Assembly: GCA_023935145.1 (NCBI GenBank)
Contig: CM043698.1
Location: 66,492,501-66,556,500, forward strand
Length of the DNA stretch: 64,000 nucleotides
Reading direction: 5' to 3'
Source: Bretschneidera sinensis
Taxonomy: Eukaryota; Streptophyta; Magnoliopsida; Brassicales; Akaniaceae
The notes under the pieces are model-generated. The model searched no databases. It saw only the letters and a program-made list of their open reading frames with translations, and had not been told where the DNA came from. Positions 24,379-36,400 of the stretch are shown here, one piece after another; within the stretch, counting starts at the first letter, position 1, and the number at the start of each line of letters is the position of its first letter. A program made the position numbers and the translations under genes.

Positions 24379-24990
24379 ATGAATCAAGAATTATTAAAAT
24401 ATTGCCAAGAAGAAATCGAAATGTTATTACACAAAAAATTAATCAGACCAAGTAAGTCTCATTGGAGCTGTTCTGCCTTTTATGTTAAAAAACAAACAGA
24501 ATTAGAAAGAGGAAGTCCTAGACTAGTTATTAATTATAAGCCTTTAAACAAGGTCTTACAATGGATTAGGTATCACATACCTAATAAAAAAGATCTTCTT
24601 AATAGGCTTCATAATTCAACAATATTTTCAAAATTCAACTTAAAATCTGGATTCTGGCAAATTCAGATTAATGAGAAAGATAAGTACAAAACTGCATTCA
24701 ATGTTTCTTTTGGTCATTACGAATGGAATATAATGCCCTTTGGACTTAAAAATGCTCCTTCAGAATTTCAAAACATCATTAATGATATTTTTAATGATTG
24801 TTCTAATTTCAGTATTACTTATATTGATGACATATTAATATTTTCAAAATCAATAGACCAACATTTCAAACACTTAAAAACTTTTTTCCAAATTATAAAA
24901 AATAATGGATTAGTTTTATCAGAAACAAAAATGAAATTTTCAAACCAAAATAAGATTTTTAGAAAATTTTATATTTTAAAGGACTATTAA
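24379..24990 (+). pseudogene. Viral reverse transcriptase domain
   Basis: This is a 203-codon open frame with the RT palm and fingers motifs in order: LVINYKPLNK, FNLKSGFWQI, GHYEWN..PFGLKNAPS and the catalytic YIDDILIFS (two aspartates at about 24829-24834). The GHYEW block is characteristic of Caulimoviridae. The upstream polyprotein sequence is in frame until a TGA just before the ATG, so the ATG is a consequence of decay and not a true start. The frame is lost again at about 24960-24990. Confidence 0.88.
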
Positions 24991-25696
24991 GCCCATTGAT
25001 AGATCCATTGAATTTGCAAACAAATTTCCTGACGAAATCAAAGATAAAACTCAATTACAAAGGTTTCTTGGCTGCCTGAATTATATAACAGATTATTTCT
25101 CCCATCTAAGACAAATTTGTGAACCTTTATATAAAAGACTTTCCAAAAATCCAATTCCTTGGTCACAACAACATATAGAAATTGTCAAACTTCTCAAAAC
25201 CAAAGTGTTGAGTCTTCCTTGATTAGGTATTCTATGTCCTATAACTCAAATTATTGTTGAAAATGATGCTTTTGATATAGGATACGGAGGTATACTTAAA
25301 CAGATTCTTCTTCAAAAAACCAATGAGCAAGTAGTACGATATCACTCTAGTATATGGCTTAGAGCACAAAAAATTTATTCAACAATCAAAAAAGAGATTT
25401 TGTCTATTGTATTATGCAAATCCAAATTTCAAGATGATTTGTATAACAAAACATTTTTATTACGAATCGATTGCAAATCTGCAAAAGAAATTTTACAAAA
25501 AGATGTTCAAAATCTTGTTTCAAAACAAATATTTGCCAGATGGCAAGCCATTTTAAGTGCATTTGATTTCAATATTGAGTATATCAAAGGAGAGCATAAT
25601 TCCCTTCTTGACTTCCTTACACGAGAATTTTTGCAGGAACCAAACACCAGTAAAAATGAGTTTGAGTTCCCGTCAAAAGGGAAAACAAAAAGTTGA
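24991..25696 (+). pseudogene. Viral RNase H domain and polymerase C-terminus
   Basis: After a frame change the RT connection (FLGCLNYI, around 25070) and an RNase H region follow, containing NDAFDIGYGG, a KKEILSIV segment and LLRIDCKSAK, ending with HNSLLDFLTREF and a stop at 25694-25696. An in-frame stop at about 25220 interrupts it. The domain normally degrades the RNA strand during reverse transcription. No integrase follows. Confidence 0.8.
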
Positions 25697-26612
25697 ACAT
25701 TTTGCATCACCACAGAAACCCCAAGATCCATCTGATTATGCCATTTCAAGAATTTCTCAATCACCAATACAACAAACTCAACCAAGAACTCCTCAGAGAC
25801 CAAATCGATTTATTTTTTTGCAAGAATATCCAAATTTATCACCTCAATCTCATATCCAAACACTATCCTCTCAATCTAATATCCAAACACTATCATCTCA
25901 ATCCAAGATTCCTCCTAGCCAATACTTCCAAAAAACCATTCAAGAATATATAAGATGTACTAGCATTAAACAACCAACAGATGATCCCGAACTTATTAAC
26001 CATTATCTTTATGTCAATAAAGTATTTCCTGCAGGTTTCCAATATGCTCCTGAAGATACTCAGAAAACCCAAACATACTATGAACTGATTTTAGTTGATA
26101 CTATATCAGTTGAGATTACCCATATAAAAGACCCTTCCAACCCCAATTTTATTATCTATCCAAAATGTAAGATTCTCAAAATTATTCTTCCAGATAAAAT
26201 ACCCGATCATTATAAACCAAATCCCTTTTTAGTATCATTCAATCCCCCTACCTATAATTATCATGATTACCAAGCAGCCTGGTTCAATATGTTCTTTATT
26301 AGACCAAAAACACATTCATGGTTTATATTCTTTGACAAAAAATGCAAAATTGATTTTCCACAATGGATTTTTGACTAGTGGTCATTCTTTGGCTGTGAAT
26401 CCACTATCCTTCCTCCTAGCACTCAAGAAGCCTTGACATATTTCAAACAAACAACCAACAATGAAAAGCCTTATTCCCATGAATTACTTTTCCATGCTAT
26501 ATTTGCCATCCCATGGATAATTTCCTGGGATTACACTATTTCTGGATCACCTTGGGAAGTTATGGCTATTATTATGCTCATGACCCATATGACGGGTATG
26601 AATATGACATAA
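25656..26612 (+). pseudogene. ORF downstream of the viral polymerase, unassigned function, one internal stop
   Basis: A frame starting at an ATG that overlaps the polymerase end by 41 bases runs to a TAG at 26376-26378 and then stays open, in the same frame, to a TAA at 26610-26612 (318 codons apart from the TAG). The N-terminus is rich in S, Q and P with repeated (S)Q(S).IQTLSSQ units. The remainder is rich in aromatic residues and proline, with WFNMFFIRP and WSFFGCES. Position fits the last ORF of several caulimovirid genera, but I see no motif of a translational transactivator, so the role is left open. Confidence 0.6.
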
Positions 26613-26885
26613 AGTCAGACGGGTATTATGACATAAAGTCAGACGGGTATTATGACATAAAGTGAGAAAGATGCTAGCTAGCGCATCTCCACTTTCCAAA
26701 AAGCAAGACGACAAGACAAGAAAGTAAAAGATGCTAGACAACGTATATTCACCTTTCAAAAAAGCAATAAATCAAGACAAAAGATGCTGGACAACGCATC
26801 CCTCCTTTTCCAAAAGCAAAAGATGCTGGACAACGCATCCCTCCTTTTCCAAAAGCAAAAGATGCTAGACAACGCATCTATTACT
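26590..26885 (+). repeat. Two families of tandem repeats in the viral non-coding region
   Basis: The first family is three copies of a 24 bp unit with GACGGGTATTATGACATAAAGT (about 26592-26663). The second is five spaced copies of AGATGCTGGACAACGCATC or close variants between 26670 and 26880, two of them within identical 37 bp units containing CCCTCCTTTTCCAAAAGCAA. Each second-family unit has a small inverted repeat (GATGC...GCATC). They sit just upstream of the TATA-like box, where pararetroviruses carry their enhancer region. Confidence 0.8.
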
Positions 26886-27068
26886 TTTCAATAATTTCGG
26901 ATTTCAAACTTTTGAAGTCTGTCAACAATGTTCCATAAATATATATTCAAGTTTTATTTTGAAGCAGAGTGAGTTTAAAGAGTGAATGATGTAAAGGAGT
27001 GAGGACTCTGAAGATCTATTCTCTTTATTTTACACTATAAGCTCTTTTCATATCATGTATTAAATCCA

Positions 27069-27082
27069 AAAATATATAAAAA
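27069..27082 (+). promoter_or_regulatory. Putative viral TATA box
   Basis: The sequence AAAATATATAAAAA lies downstream of the tandem repeats and upstream of the primer-site-like sequence, the order expected for the pregenomic RNA promoter. The call rests on position and sequence only. Confidence 0.4.
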
Positions 27083-27207
27083 CCCATGTATTTATAAACA
27101 TTTTAAAACTTTACGTCTTTTTGGTTTTATTTCAACAATTGTTTTCTCTTTATTATTATGTTTATTAATATGTGCTCATTATACTATTGACTGATCCCGC
27201 TTACTTG

Positions 27208-27271
27208 TGGTATCGGTGTGCTTGTTGCAAAGACGACAATTAGGTTTGATTTTTGTTCCCTTCTTGTTGTA
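27208..27271 (+). repeat. Primer-site-like sequence and right copy of the flanking direct repeat
   Basis: TGGTATCGGTGTGC (27208-27221) resembles the start of the methionine-tRNA primer site of pararetroviruses. It merges into the right copy of the direct repeat (27217-27271), which matches 22710-22764. This is where the circular viral map would close on itself. Confidence 0.6.
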
Positions 27272-30200
27272 GTGACACGGCATCTCCTCACTGCTTACTC
27301 GTTAATTACATGTGCATCATTTTATGTCGTCAGGGATGTTCCTTTTGACGATCATCGGCATCTTTAGTTCTTTGCTCTAAAAGCAAAGCACAAAGATCCC
27401 AGTAATTGACTTTATTACTATCATTTTATAATCCAACGTCTCAATATGGCAGTTTTTGCTCCACCAGTGTTAACCCATATATTTTTTTTGAAATATTATT
27501 GTTTTGGTACGTTAATTAAAATTGTTATATCAAATTCTATATAAAAAATTGAAAGGTAAGCATTGATGATCCCGCTGATTTAGTTTTATGAGTGATGTTA
27601 TAGAATCAAAATTTTTAATATAATTATTAAATAATTAAATAATAATTATTTTAAAAAAATTTTAAAAAAATTTAAATATTAAAATTATTATTTAATTTTT
27701 ATAATTATTAATAAATAATTTTAATTTTATAATAATTTTCTTGAAATTAAATCCCTGATCTCAATTTTTATTTTACATCCTAACGTATAAAAAGCAAGGC
27801 TAGACCCACGTGTTCTACCCTCAATATAATCCAAATGAAATATTTCGCGTGTTAATTTATGACAAATGCAAAAGGGTTATTTCAAAAAAAGAAAAATAAT
27901 AAAGCAACAAAGAAGCACGAATCCATAGAATGTGTGGGCCCGCTCCCAAAATTGTACCCCTACATTAAACTGACCAAAAGTGGAATAATTTACTTAGAAT
28001 TTTCTCGCAGTCTGTCACATGCTAAAAAAATAAGTGTTTCACGTATAGAGAGCGACGGGTGGATAAAAGGAGGATTAGATTTTTCATCCTCGTACTAGTC
28101 AAGTTTGCGGAGGGAAAAAAATTCTTTATCTCGCTTTTGGAGATGAAAGGAAGATTTTTTTTTTTATATTTGATTTTTTTATTGGGAATCAAGTCTTTGT
28201 GAAATTTATTTTTTCAATAAACCAAAGTCTTCAAACTATAAAAAGTAGATTTTTAAAAATCTAAATTAAGTAAAATCGAAAATTTTAATATTTTTACTTG
28301 TTAAAGTTTAAGTTGATCTCGTAGCCATTTAAAAATAGAGTATTATAAAAAAAGAAAGGCAAGTGGTGTTTATTAAAGAGAAAATACAAGTGGTATTTAT
28401 AAGATATGATTTTAATAAATTATCATTAAAACATGAATTATCATGAATGTTAAAATATTATAAATTTGAAGTAGAAATTCAATAAATTTATTTAATAAAA
28501 AAACATGAATTTAAGATAAAAATATAATATATTATTTATAAGGTTCAAGAAATTCGAAGCGATAATTTATATCCTCGTCTTCGTCAAAACAACGGAGAAA
28601 AAATTTTCTCTATCCCCAATCGAAACGATGTTTTTTTCCAATTAAAAAAGGATAAACGGTTTTGAACAAAATTACAATCTTTTGTTTCGTGCTACAATGC
28701 GTTATCAGTTCTTAAAAAGATACTAATAACCAATTATATCGAAATTTTGAGCCAACGGGAATGTATCAAACTATTTTTTTTATATTTTTAACATACACGC
28801 TCAATGAACAATGGATTCAAATCTGTTCTTACAATTGGAAGCCGAAAAAAGGTTATTGAAGGGAGCACAAAAACCCAAAACCCAATTATAGACAAGTATT
28901 AAGTGAAAGAAAAATTAATGAAATAAGGTTAGAGCTGAAATCTCAAAGAATCGAACATAAAACCTTAATTTTAATATTCTCAAAAACTTAAATCTATAAC
29001 AACAGAATTATTTTTTAATATTTTAACATCAATGAACTACTCTTGTCCCTAATTCATATTTCATATTTTGTCTATCGGGACATAATATTTTTTTGCACCT
29101 TAACAGAGTTGCTTATATTTTATATAGAGAATCTTGATTTTATAAGGAAAAAAATAATTATGATAATATAGAATATTGAATTGTTTGTCATAGAATGAGA
29201 CTTTGTTTGGGCAAGGTAGGATACTAATTTTATAAGAAATGAAACCAAATATTTACTTAAAAATAAGATTGGGTAAAAGTATTTTGTCTAACAAATGTTT
29301 TTTTTTTATATTTTTCAGAATAATGTTTAAGCCTTTTCATATATATATATATATATATATATTGTGTGTTAAGTTATATGCATATTTTAGTTTTTTTGGA
29401 AATGAGCAAACCAAAATTTAAAAGCAATAATAAAATATAAGCTACTTGAATTTATTTTTCAAGTAGAATTTGAATTGTATACGTGTCAATTATTTTTAGG
29501 TTTTTTTTTAGATAAAAGATCTACGTTCAATCTTCTGACAGTGACTTTTAAAATATTTGTAATATATGTTTGAGGTAGATTTAAACTTTAACAAATTTAT
29601 GTAAGCTGAGCTTAAATTTAACTGTTTTTCTATTAATTGATTTAGGTACATAACAACAACAATTCATTCTGATAATAAAATTGAATTTATTTTTTTTAAA
29701 TTTAAATTTATCATTCAAGTTTTACTAGTGGGTTAATTTAATCTTAAATTTTGAGAGTGTCAATTTATCTTTGAGTTTTATTTTCAAATCAATTAACTTT
29801 TGTTTGGGAGGTTTGACATGTTTTTTACGTGTTTTTTGACGATTCAATTAAACAAAAAATTTTTGAAAATAAAAATCAATAAAAAATTGATCATTTCTTT
29901 AAACTTAAAAGTCAAATTGATCGGATAAAAAATCTCAAAAATAATTTTTTTTAATTTTTTTTTTCCTTCTCTTACTACAGTAATTCCGTGGTGGATTTCC
30001 ATTAATGTCGAGACCCGTTGACAACTTGTCCACTTAATTACGAATATTTTACAAGGACACGAAATCGAACGCAGTTAAGGATTCTCCTGGAGACAAAATC
30101 ACCACCATAACGGAAAAGTGAAACCCCACAAACACACCGTATCTCATAAGGACAAGATTCCTCGCATTCGCATTGAAATTCCTCATTCCCATCAAAATCA

Positions 30201-30404
30201 GAATTCGAAATCTCTCGTCTGTATACGTTCTTGATGGGAGTACCAGTCTTCCATCACGACTCCGAATTCCACCTATTCGAAGCCCTAATTTCTTCTCACA
30301 AACCCTAGTTCTCCTCCAATTCACCCCTCAAAAAGAATTTCTATCGATTTAATCAGTCAACCAATCAGCAGCGAAGCTCGAAGAGAAGGAGGAAGAATAA
30401 AACG
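27272..30404. other. AT-rich intergenic DNA and ATG2 promoter/5' UTR side
   Basis: No gene was recognised. Open frames of 60-91 codons here (for example 27859-28098 plus and 30049-30324 minus) have no domain. A TA run lies at 29338-29360. The last ~350 bases, with CCCTAATTTCTTCTC and CCCTAGTT pyrimidine-rich patches, are the likely promoter and 5' UTR of ATG2. Confidence 0.5.
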
Positions 30405-33400
30405 ATGTTTCCTTGGAACATTGCGAAATCGGCGGAGGCGGTGTTCTCGCGGTGGGCGGTGAAGAGGGTGTGCAAGTTCTTATTGAAGAAGAAATTGGGG
30501 CAATTCATATTGGGCGATATCGACCTTGACCAGCTCGACGTGCAGCTCAGTGACGGCACCATCCAGCTCAACGATCTGGCGCTAAACGTGGATTATCTGA
30601 ATGAGAAGGTACGCGTTATTCGTACGTTGTTTGGAGTATTTTGGGTTTGTTTGGTTGGTGAGGAAGTGAAATAAAGTATAAGAAGATGAATTATGGGGTC
30701 TTTTGGGTTTTTATGTTGTATGTGTGGAGTTGGCTAAGCTGAATTATTCCGTTGGGTTTTGCCTTTTTGTTTATTATGAACGGGAGAATGTGTGAGGTGA
30801 TTTTGTTTAATGGAAGTTTGGTGAGCCGTGAGCTGTAATTTCTTTATAGGGGTTTTCAGGAGGTTTACTTGGCTTAGTTGAGCAGATTTTTCTATCATTT
30901 CCTTGCACTAAGAAGTATTGTTAATTAAGTAATATCCAGCAATACAAAACAAAGATGGGAAAATAGGGAGAAGTTGCATATAATTTTATTTTATCTTATG
31001 AAATATAGGGGTTTCTGCTTTCCTGCAATGTGATTTACTGTGAGAATTAATCATGGGGCATGGATTCGGGATTAGTGGGGATTTTTATAATTTCTAAATT
31101 TTGATAAGAAGAGTGCTGTTGAACTCAGTTAAATAAATTTTGTATTTTTTTATTTACTTTCATGTAGTAGCCACTTCATGAATGAAAAACATAGAGAATA
31201 TGAAAGCAATCATTTTTGTGATCATTGATGGAAGCATTTGAATATTTGATACTCATATGCATCATGTTTTAGAAGATTGCACATAAGTATTGAGCTCTAA
31301 ACAAACATATGCATCAGTAGAGAGGACTGGAAAAGGGTATATGAATGTGAAGAAGAGTAGAAATTTATATTTGGTAGTCTATAATGTTCGGTTAAGTGGG
31401 AACTAAAACGACAGAAGCCAATTTAGAGAATGCGTTGGCATTATGTTACAAAATGTTTGCATTTATTAGAGCTTCCATTTTGTTATATTTTTATCCTATG
31501 TTAGATGCCGCTTCTGTCAATTTCTAATTTTTGCATTGAATTCGACATAAACTACCATCAGATATCTGATCTACAGAAAGATAAACAGCCTCACTTAACC
31601 TACTTTATCAATTGTTTATTAATTTTTTTGTCAAAAGCGCAAAAAGAGGTGCCTCCCTAACTACATAAGGAATAGGAATCTACATAGAAAATACACCAAT
31701 AAAATCAATTTTCTATTTATGAGTATAGATGTTAAACTTAATGGCCCAAGTTATGTGTTTTTGATGCAAGAATAACAGTACATCGGACTTCTGCTTGTGT
31801 AATCAGGGTTTCTCATGGTTTAGGGTCCTAGTGAGACCCACATGGTTGCAGATTTTATTGCTTTTTATTGCTTTCTGAATTTGATTCCTTTAAGTTTCTC
31901 TCTTTATATTATGTTGTGTTCTTATGCCTATGTTTTCCAGTTTGGTGCAGCAGCGTCACTGATTATAAAAGAGGGATCAATTGGCTCTTTATTAGTTAAA
32001 ATGCCTTGGAAGGGTAAAGGTTGCCAAGTCGAGGTGGAAGAACTTGAGCTTATTTTTGCTCCCCTTCTGGAGAGTAATTCATCAACTGGAGATGAAACTT
32101 GTAGTTTCAGCCAAGATGGTACTCATTATATGCACTCTGACTTGGGAAAACTTGGGCATGATATGAGGGATAAAGATGCTAAATCTACTTCCAGTGATGT
32201 TCATGAGGGTGTTAAGAAAATTGCAAAGATGGTGAGATGGTTACTTACAAGCTTCCATGTGAAGATAAAAAAGTTGATTGTTGCATTTGATCCATATTTA
32301 GAGAAGGATGAAAAGGCGGTGGGTACTCACAAATCATTAGTTCTTCGAATATCTGAAACAGAATGTGGAACGTGTGTTTCAGAAGATTCCATTTCAATTA
32401 ATGATGCAAGATTTGAGAACGAACTTGATATAAGTCAACTTACAAACTTTGTAAAATTTCACGGAGCCATAGTTGAGCTTCTCCATATAGACAATGTCGA
32501 CAATAAAGCATGCTCTTCATGCCCATCAGGAACATCCTTTGGTGAACTATTTCTGGAAAGCTATCCATCAAATGCTACAACTCCAATCATAACAGGGGAA
32601 AGAGGTTGCTTTTCAGGGAGTTTAAAATTGAGTATACCTTGGAAACATGGTTCCTTAGACATTCGCAAAGTAGATGCAAATGTTTGTATTGATCCTTTAG
32701 AGTTAAGATTTCAGCCCAGCACAATTAGATGGCTCTTCCTTTCATGGGAAACTTGCAGGAATTTTGATAAGGATAGGAGGGCCCATATGCCTTGCAAGTC
32801 AACAGACTCTGTTTACTTTAATTCGACTTCTCATTTCCATTCATCAACACTTGTTTCTACTGGGATTCCCGGTAATAAAGTTATACCAATTCATGGTAGC
32901 TTTCCTGCTGATTTGTCATCTTTGAGTGGCCAAGAATCAGTGACTGAAACTATGCTCCCTGGGTCACATCTTATACCAGATTGGGTGCCATATTCTGTCA
33001 ACAGAAATCAGAAAGATGGTATCGAAGAAGTCGATTTTGGGGCAAGGTGTGTATTCTTTTATGTGACATCAAATTGCATGTATGTTTTGTTTAAGTCATT
33101 CTCTAACTTGTTCATTTACCATAGTATATTTCATATTAACCCTGTAGTTTGGGGTGATGTCCAATATTAAACATTGAAATTTGGATTTGTACAATTTAAA
33201 CCATGTAGTTTATAAAATGTTTCAAGCTTAACTTTCCATGCATTTTGTTAAAAAATTGGAGGTTTGTGTTAGTTACCACTCATCCCAAAAGCTGATGGGA
33301 AATGGGGCTAACAATGTATATCAAACTCATATAGACTTTAGTACTCCTGCTCATGTGAAACCTGAAACAGATTCAAGAGGAATCCAAACTATAGACAGAA

Positions 33401-36400
33401 GTCAAACCGAATATTTGTTATAAACCTTTTTTTTTTTATAAGTGAATATTTATTATAAACAGAAACTAGCGGGGGTTATCAAGATTCTAACATAAGGCCT
33501 TTGGCTCTAATACCATGTTAGTTATCACTGATCCCAAAAGCTTAAGCTCATGGGAAATTGCCAACAAAGTATATTAAGCTCATATACACTTAAACAATTT
33601 CAAAGTCCAATGTTGCTTGAGAACTGTCCAGTTTACTTGGGAACTTTTATCTTATGACATTATTACCCTTTGACCACTCTTCATCTGACATTACTTCTCT
33701 ATTTTCTTAACTTTTCTTTATGGAAATGGATTGAGGGTTAAAATTGAAACATTTTATAAACTATAGGGCTTATTGTGCAAATTAGAATTTCAAGGTTAAA
33801 TTTGAAATTCACCACTATATATGAAATTACCATAAACATTCTATCGATCTTATATGTCCTTATATTCCAAATTTTATTTCCATTTCTTGTATTATCGTTT
33901 CATTTAATGCTCGTATTAGTCAGGGTCGACCACAATTTCTAAAGTTTTTAGTTATGTGCCTTTTTGGTCTTTGTGCAGCATGGACCAGTTTTTTGAATGT
34001 TTTGATGGAATGAGAAGTTCCCAATCAGCTTTAGGAAGCAGTGGGATGTGGAACTGGACATGTTCTGTTTTCACTGCGATAACTGCTGCTTCTAGCCTTG
34101 CTTCTGGCTCTTTGCATTTTCCTTCCGGTAAGTGCACTACTTCTTATTTTACATCTAGAAAAATTCCAGCTTCAAATAAATTTGTGTTGCATTTTTTGTT
34201 TTAGTAATTTTCATGTACTAATGTTACGCAGCTTTGTATTAATTTTCCTCATGCTATATCTCGATTGCCTATGGTTTTAAAGTGTGTATACATATTATGT
34301 TCTAAGATTACACAGTAATTATATTTATCACCAAATGCTAATCTTTTTTTGTCATCCTTCAGATATACCTGTTATTGGTGTAGCCTAGTCTGTGGGCCAG
34401 AGCCAGGTTAGACAAGAGAAATCGTATTGAATTTTCACATATTATAGTTTGAATCTTCAAATAAATGGACTTTAACTAGGGTCCAATATTCACTTATAAA
34501 AAAATAGGGTCTAATAATTGGGTTCACACTACTTAAGTTTTGAGATTCTATACATAACATATTAATATTATCTCTCTCTCTCACTCACTCATGCGCGCGC
34601 GCGTACACACACATACGGCCATACCCCACCTACACACACGTAAATACATATTTTTTTATCATGCATATTTATATGTATAATTGCATGTATTTTAAAACAT
34701 TTTAAGTGCAAATATAATTAGATCTTTTGATTTGTGTACAGAACAGCAGCATGTTCAAACCAATCTTAAGGCAACTTTTGCTGGAATTTCTATCATGCTC
34801 TCCTTTCACGACGAGGGTAATCAGATAGATGATGGTAGGGATGTTCACTACCTGGGTGCAGAATGCAGAGATATATTTGTTTCTCTGCAGGTAACAGCTG
34901 TGCTTGAAGAATTTTTCTTCCCCATCATTTATTATTTTTTTTGTGCTCCACTAACTTCAAACATTCGATAAGGTCAACAGGTATCTCCTCGTGAAATGAG
35001 GTTAGAAGGATCAGTAAAGCATATTGAGATTGCTGATTATTTGTGCAATGAAAATGATGCCGACTTCCGGGGAAGTAATACCAATATCAAGTGTCAAGCC
35101 AATTTGATTAAGAATCTGCAAGCCGAAGTTCAGGGTGCTCTTCCTCCGCTTGCCTCAGCTGAAGATTCTGATTTAGACAAATTAAGTGGGCTAATTTCTG
35201 ATGGTTTTATTTATGGAAATAAAGATGATGCAGTCAGAACTATGTTGCTTAGAACTTCAGGTGCCACTCATTTCCAGCTTGCTGTTAATTCCCAATCATC
35301 AGATGGCTGTTTGACACGAGCAACATCATTTTCGTTAAATCTGCCACCGTTTATATTCTGGTTGAACTTTCATTTGCTAAATATGTTACTGGATCTTTTC
35401 AAGGAAGTTGGAAAGTCTGTTGAAATAAATAATAAAAAGAATGAATTTTTGTCTCAATTTAACGAGAAACATGGTTCGTCTCATGGGGATGAGAAAAGAA
35501 GTTCTGGTCCTTGCATTACAACATTGTCTTCATCAGAAAGTTTGCAAGGTAATATATCAATCCCTATTGCAAGGATAATTCTATGCATCCCTTCTGAGAG
35601 TGGAAAAGAGAGTGGAGGTAACTCTTCTTGGGATCAATTTATTGCTCTTGATTTTGCTTCACCAGCAACTTTGAACAAGGGAATAATTCAGAACACCAGT
35701 TCAGTTTTAGATGGACATCCACAAGGAGTTTGTTCTTCATCAGCTACACATTCTTTACATATAAGTGTTGGTAATCTTAACATCTACTTGGTCATTCCTG
35801 CTCGCAATGGTCATGTTGAAACTAATTCCTGCAGTATGCAGAGGAAACTTTCCGCTCATAAAATTTTGTCTGTCAGCAACAGAACGGGTTGTCTTTCTGT
35901 TATTAGTATGCTTTGGCAGGAGGGTCTTGTGACTGGTCCCTGGATTGCGGAGAGAGCCAAGTCCATAGCTACTTTAGAGGAATCCAGGAGGAGAAATAAA
36001 TTTATGGGAAAAGGTTATGAGTTTGCCACTGTAACTACTGTGAAAGATCTAGAAGATATATATTCTCAAACCCGGAAGGAGATAATTTTGAGCTCTGCAT
36101 TTTGCCTGAATGTTCGTCTATTTCCTGTTACAATCCATCTAGGCAGTTCTCAATACAGTGACCTACATCGTCTTTTAGGTCAGTTACAAAGCGTGTTATC
36201 ATCTGTGGCTTATGACACAACTGATAGCAGGGGGGAATCTTCTGTTTCTCAAACATCAATCCTTCTGCAATGCGATTCTGTTGAAATTTTAATCATACCA
36301 GAAACCAAGGAAAATATGAAAGGTTCAATGCAGAGTGAACTTCCTGGATCGTGGCACTGTTTAAAACTGAGAATTCAAAAGTTTGATTTGTTATCTGTCT

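Larger units (their letters stand above)
22710..27271 (+). other. Endogenous pararetrovirus (Caulimoviridae), decayed
   Basis: In order: a coat-protein zinc knuckle, an aspartic protease, reverse transcriptase, RNase H, a further ORF, then a repeat-rich non-coding region with a TATA-like box and a primer-site-like sequence. No integrase and no LTRs are present, and the RT carries GHYEW before the PFGLK motif; both separate it from Ty3 elements and favour Caulimoviridae. Many stops and frame changes show it is an old, non-functional copy. The movement protein and most of the coat protein are missing. A direct repeat of about 55 bp at the two ends suggests integration of a terminally redundant copy. 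I cannot place it in a genus. Confidence 0.85.

Noticed and set aside
22710..27271. Interpretation as a Ty3/gypsy retrotransposon
   Set aside because: There is no integrase after RNase H and no LTRs, the RT has the caulimovirid GHYEW block, and a coat-type zinc knuckle precedes the protease.
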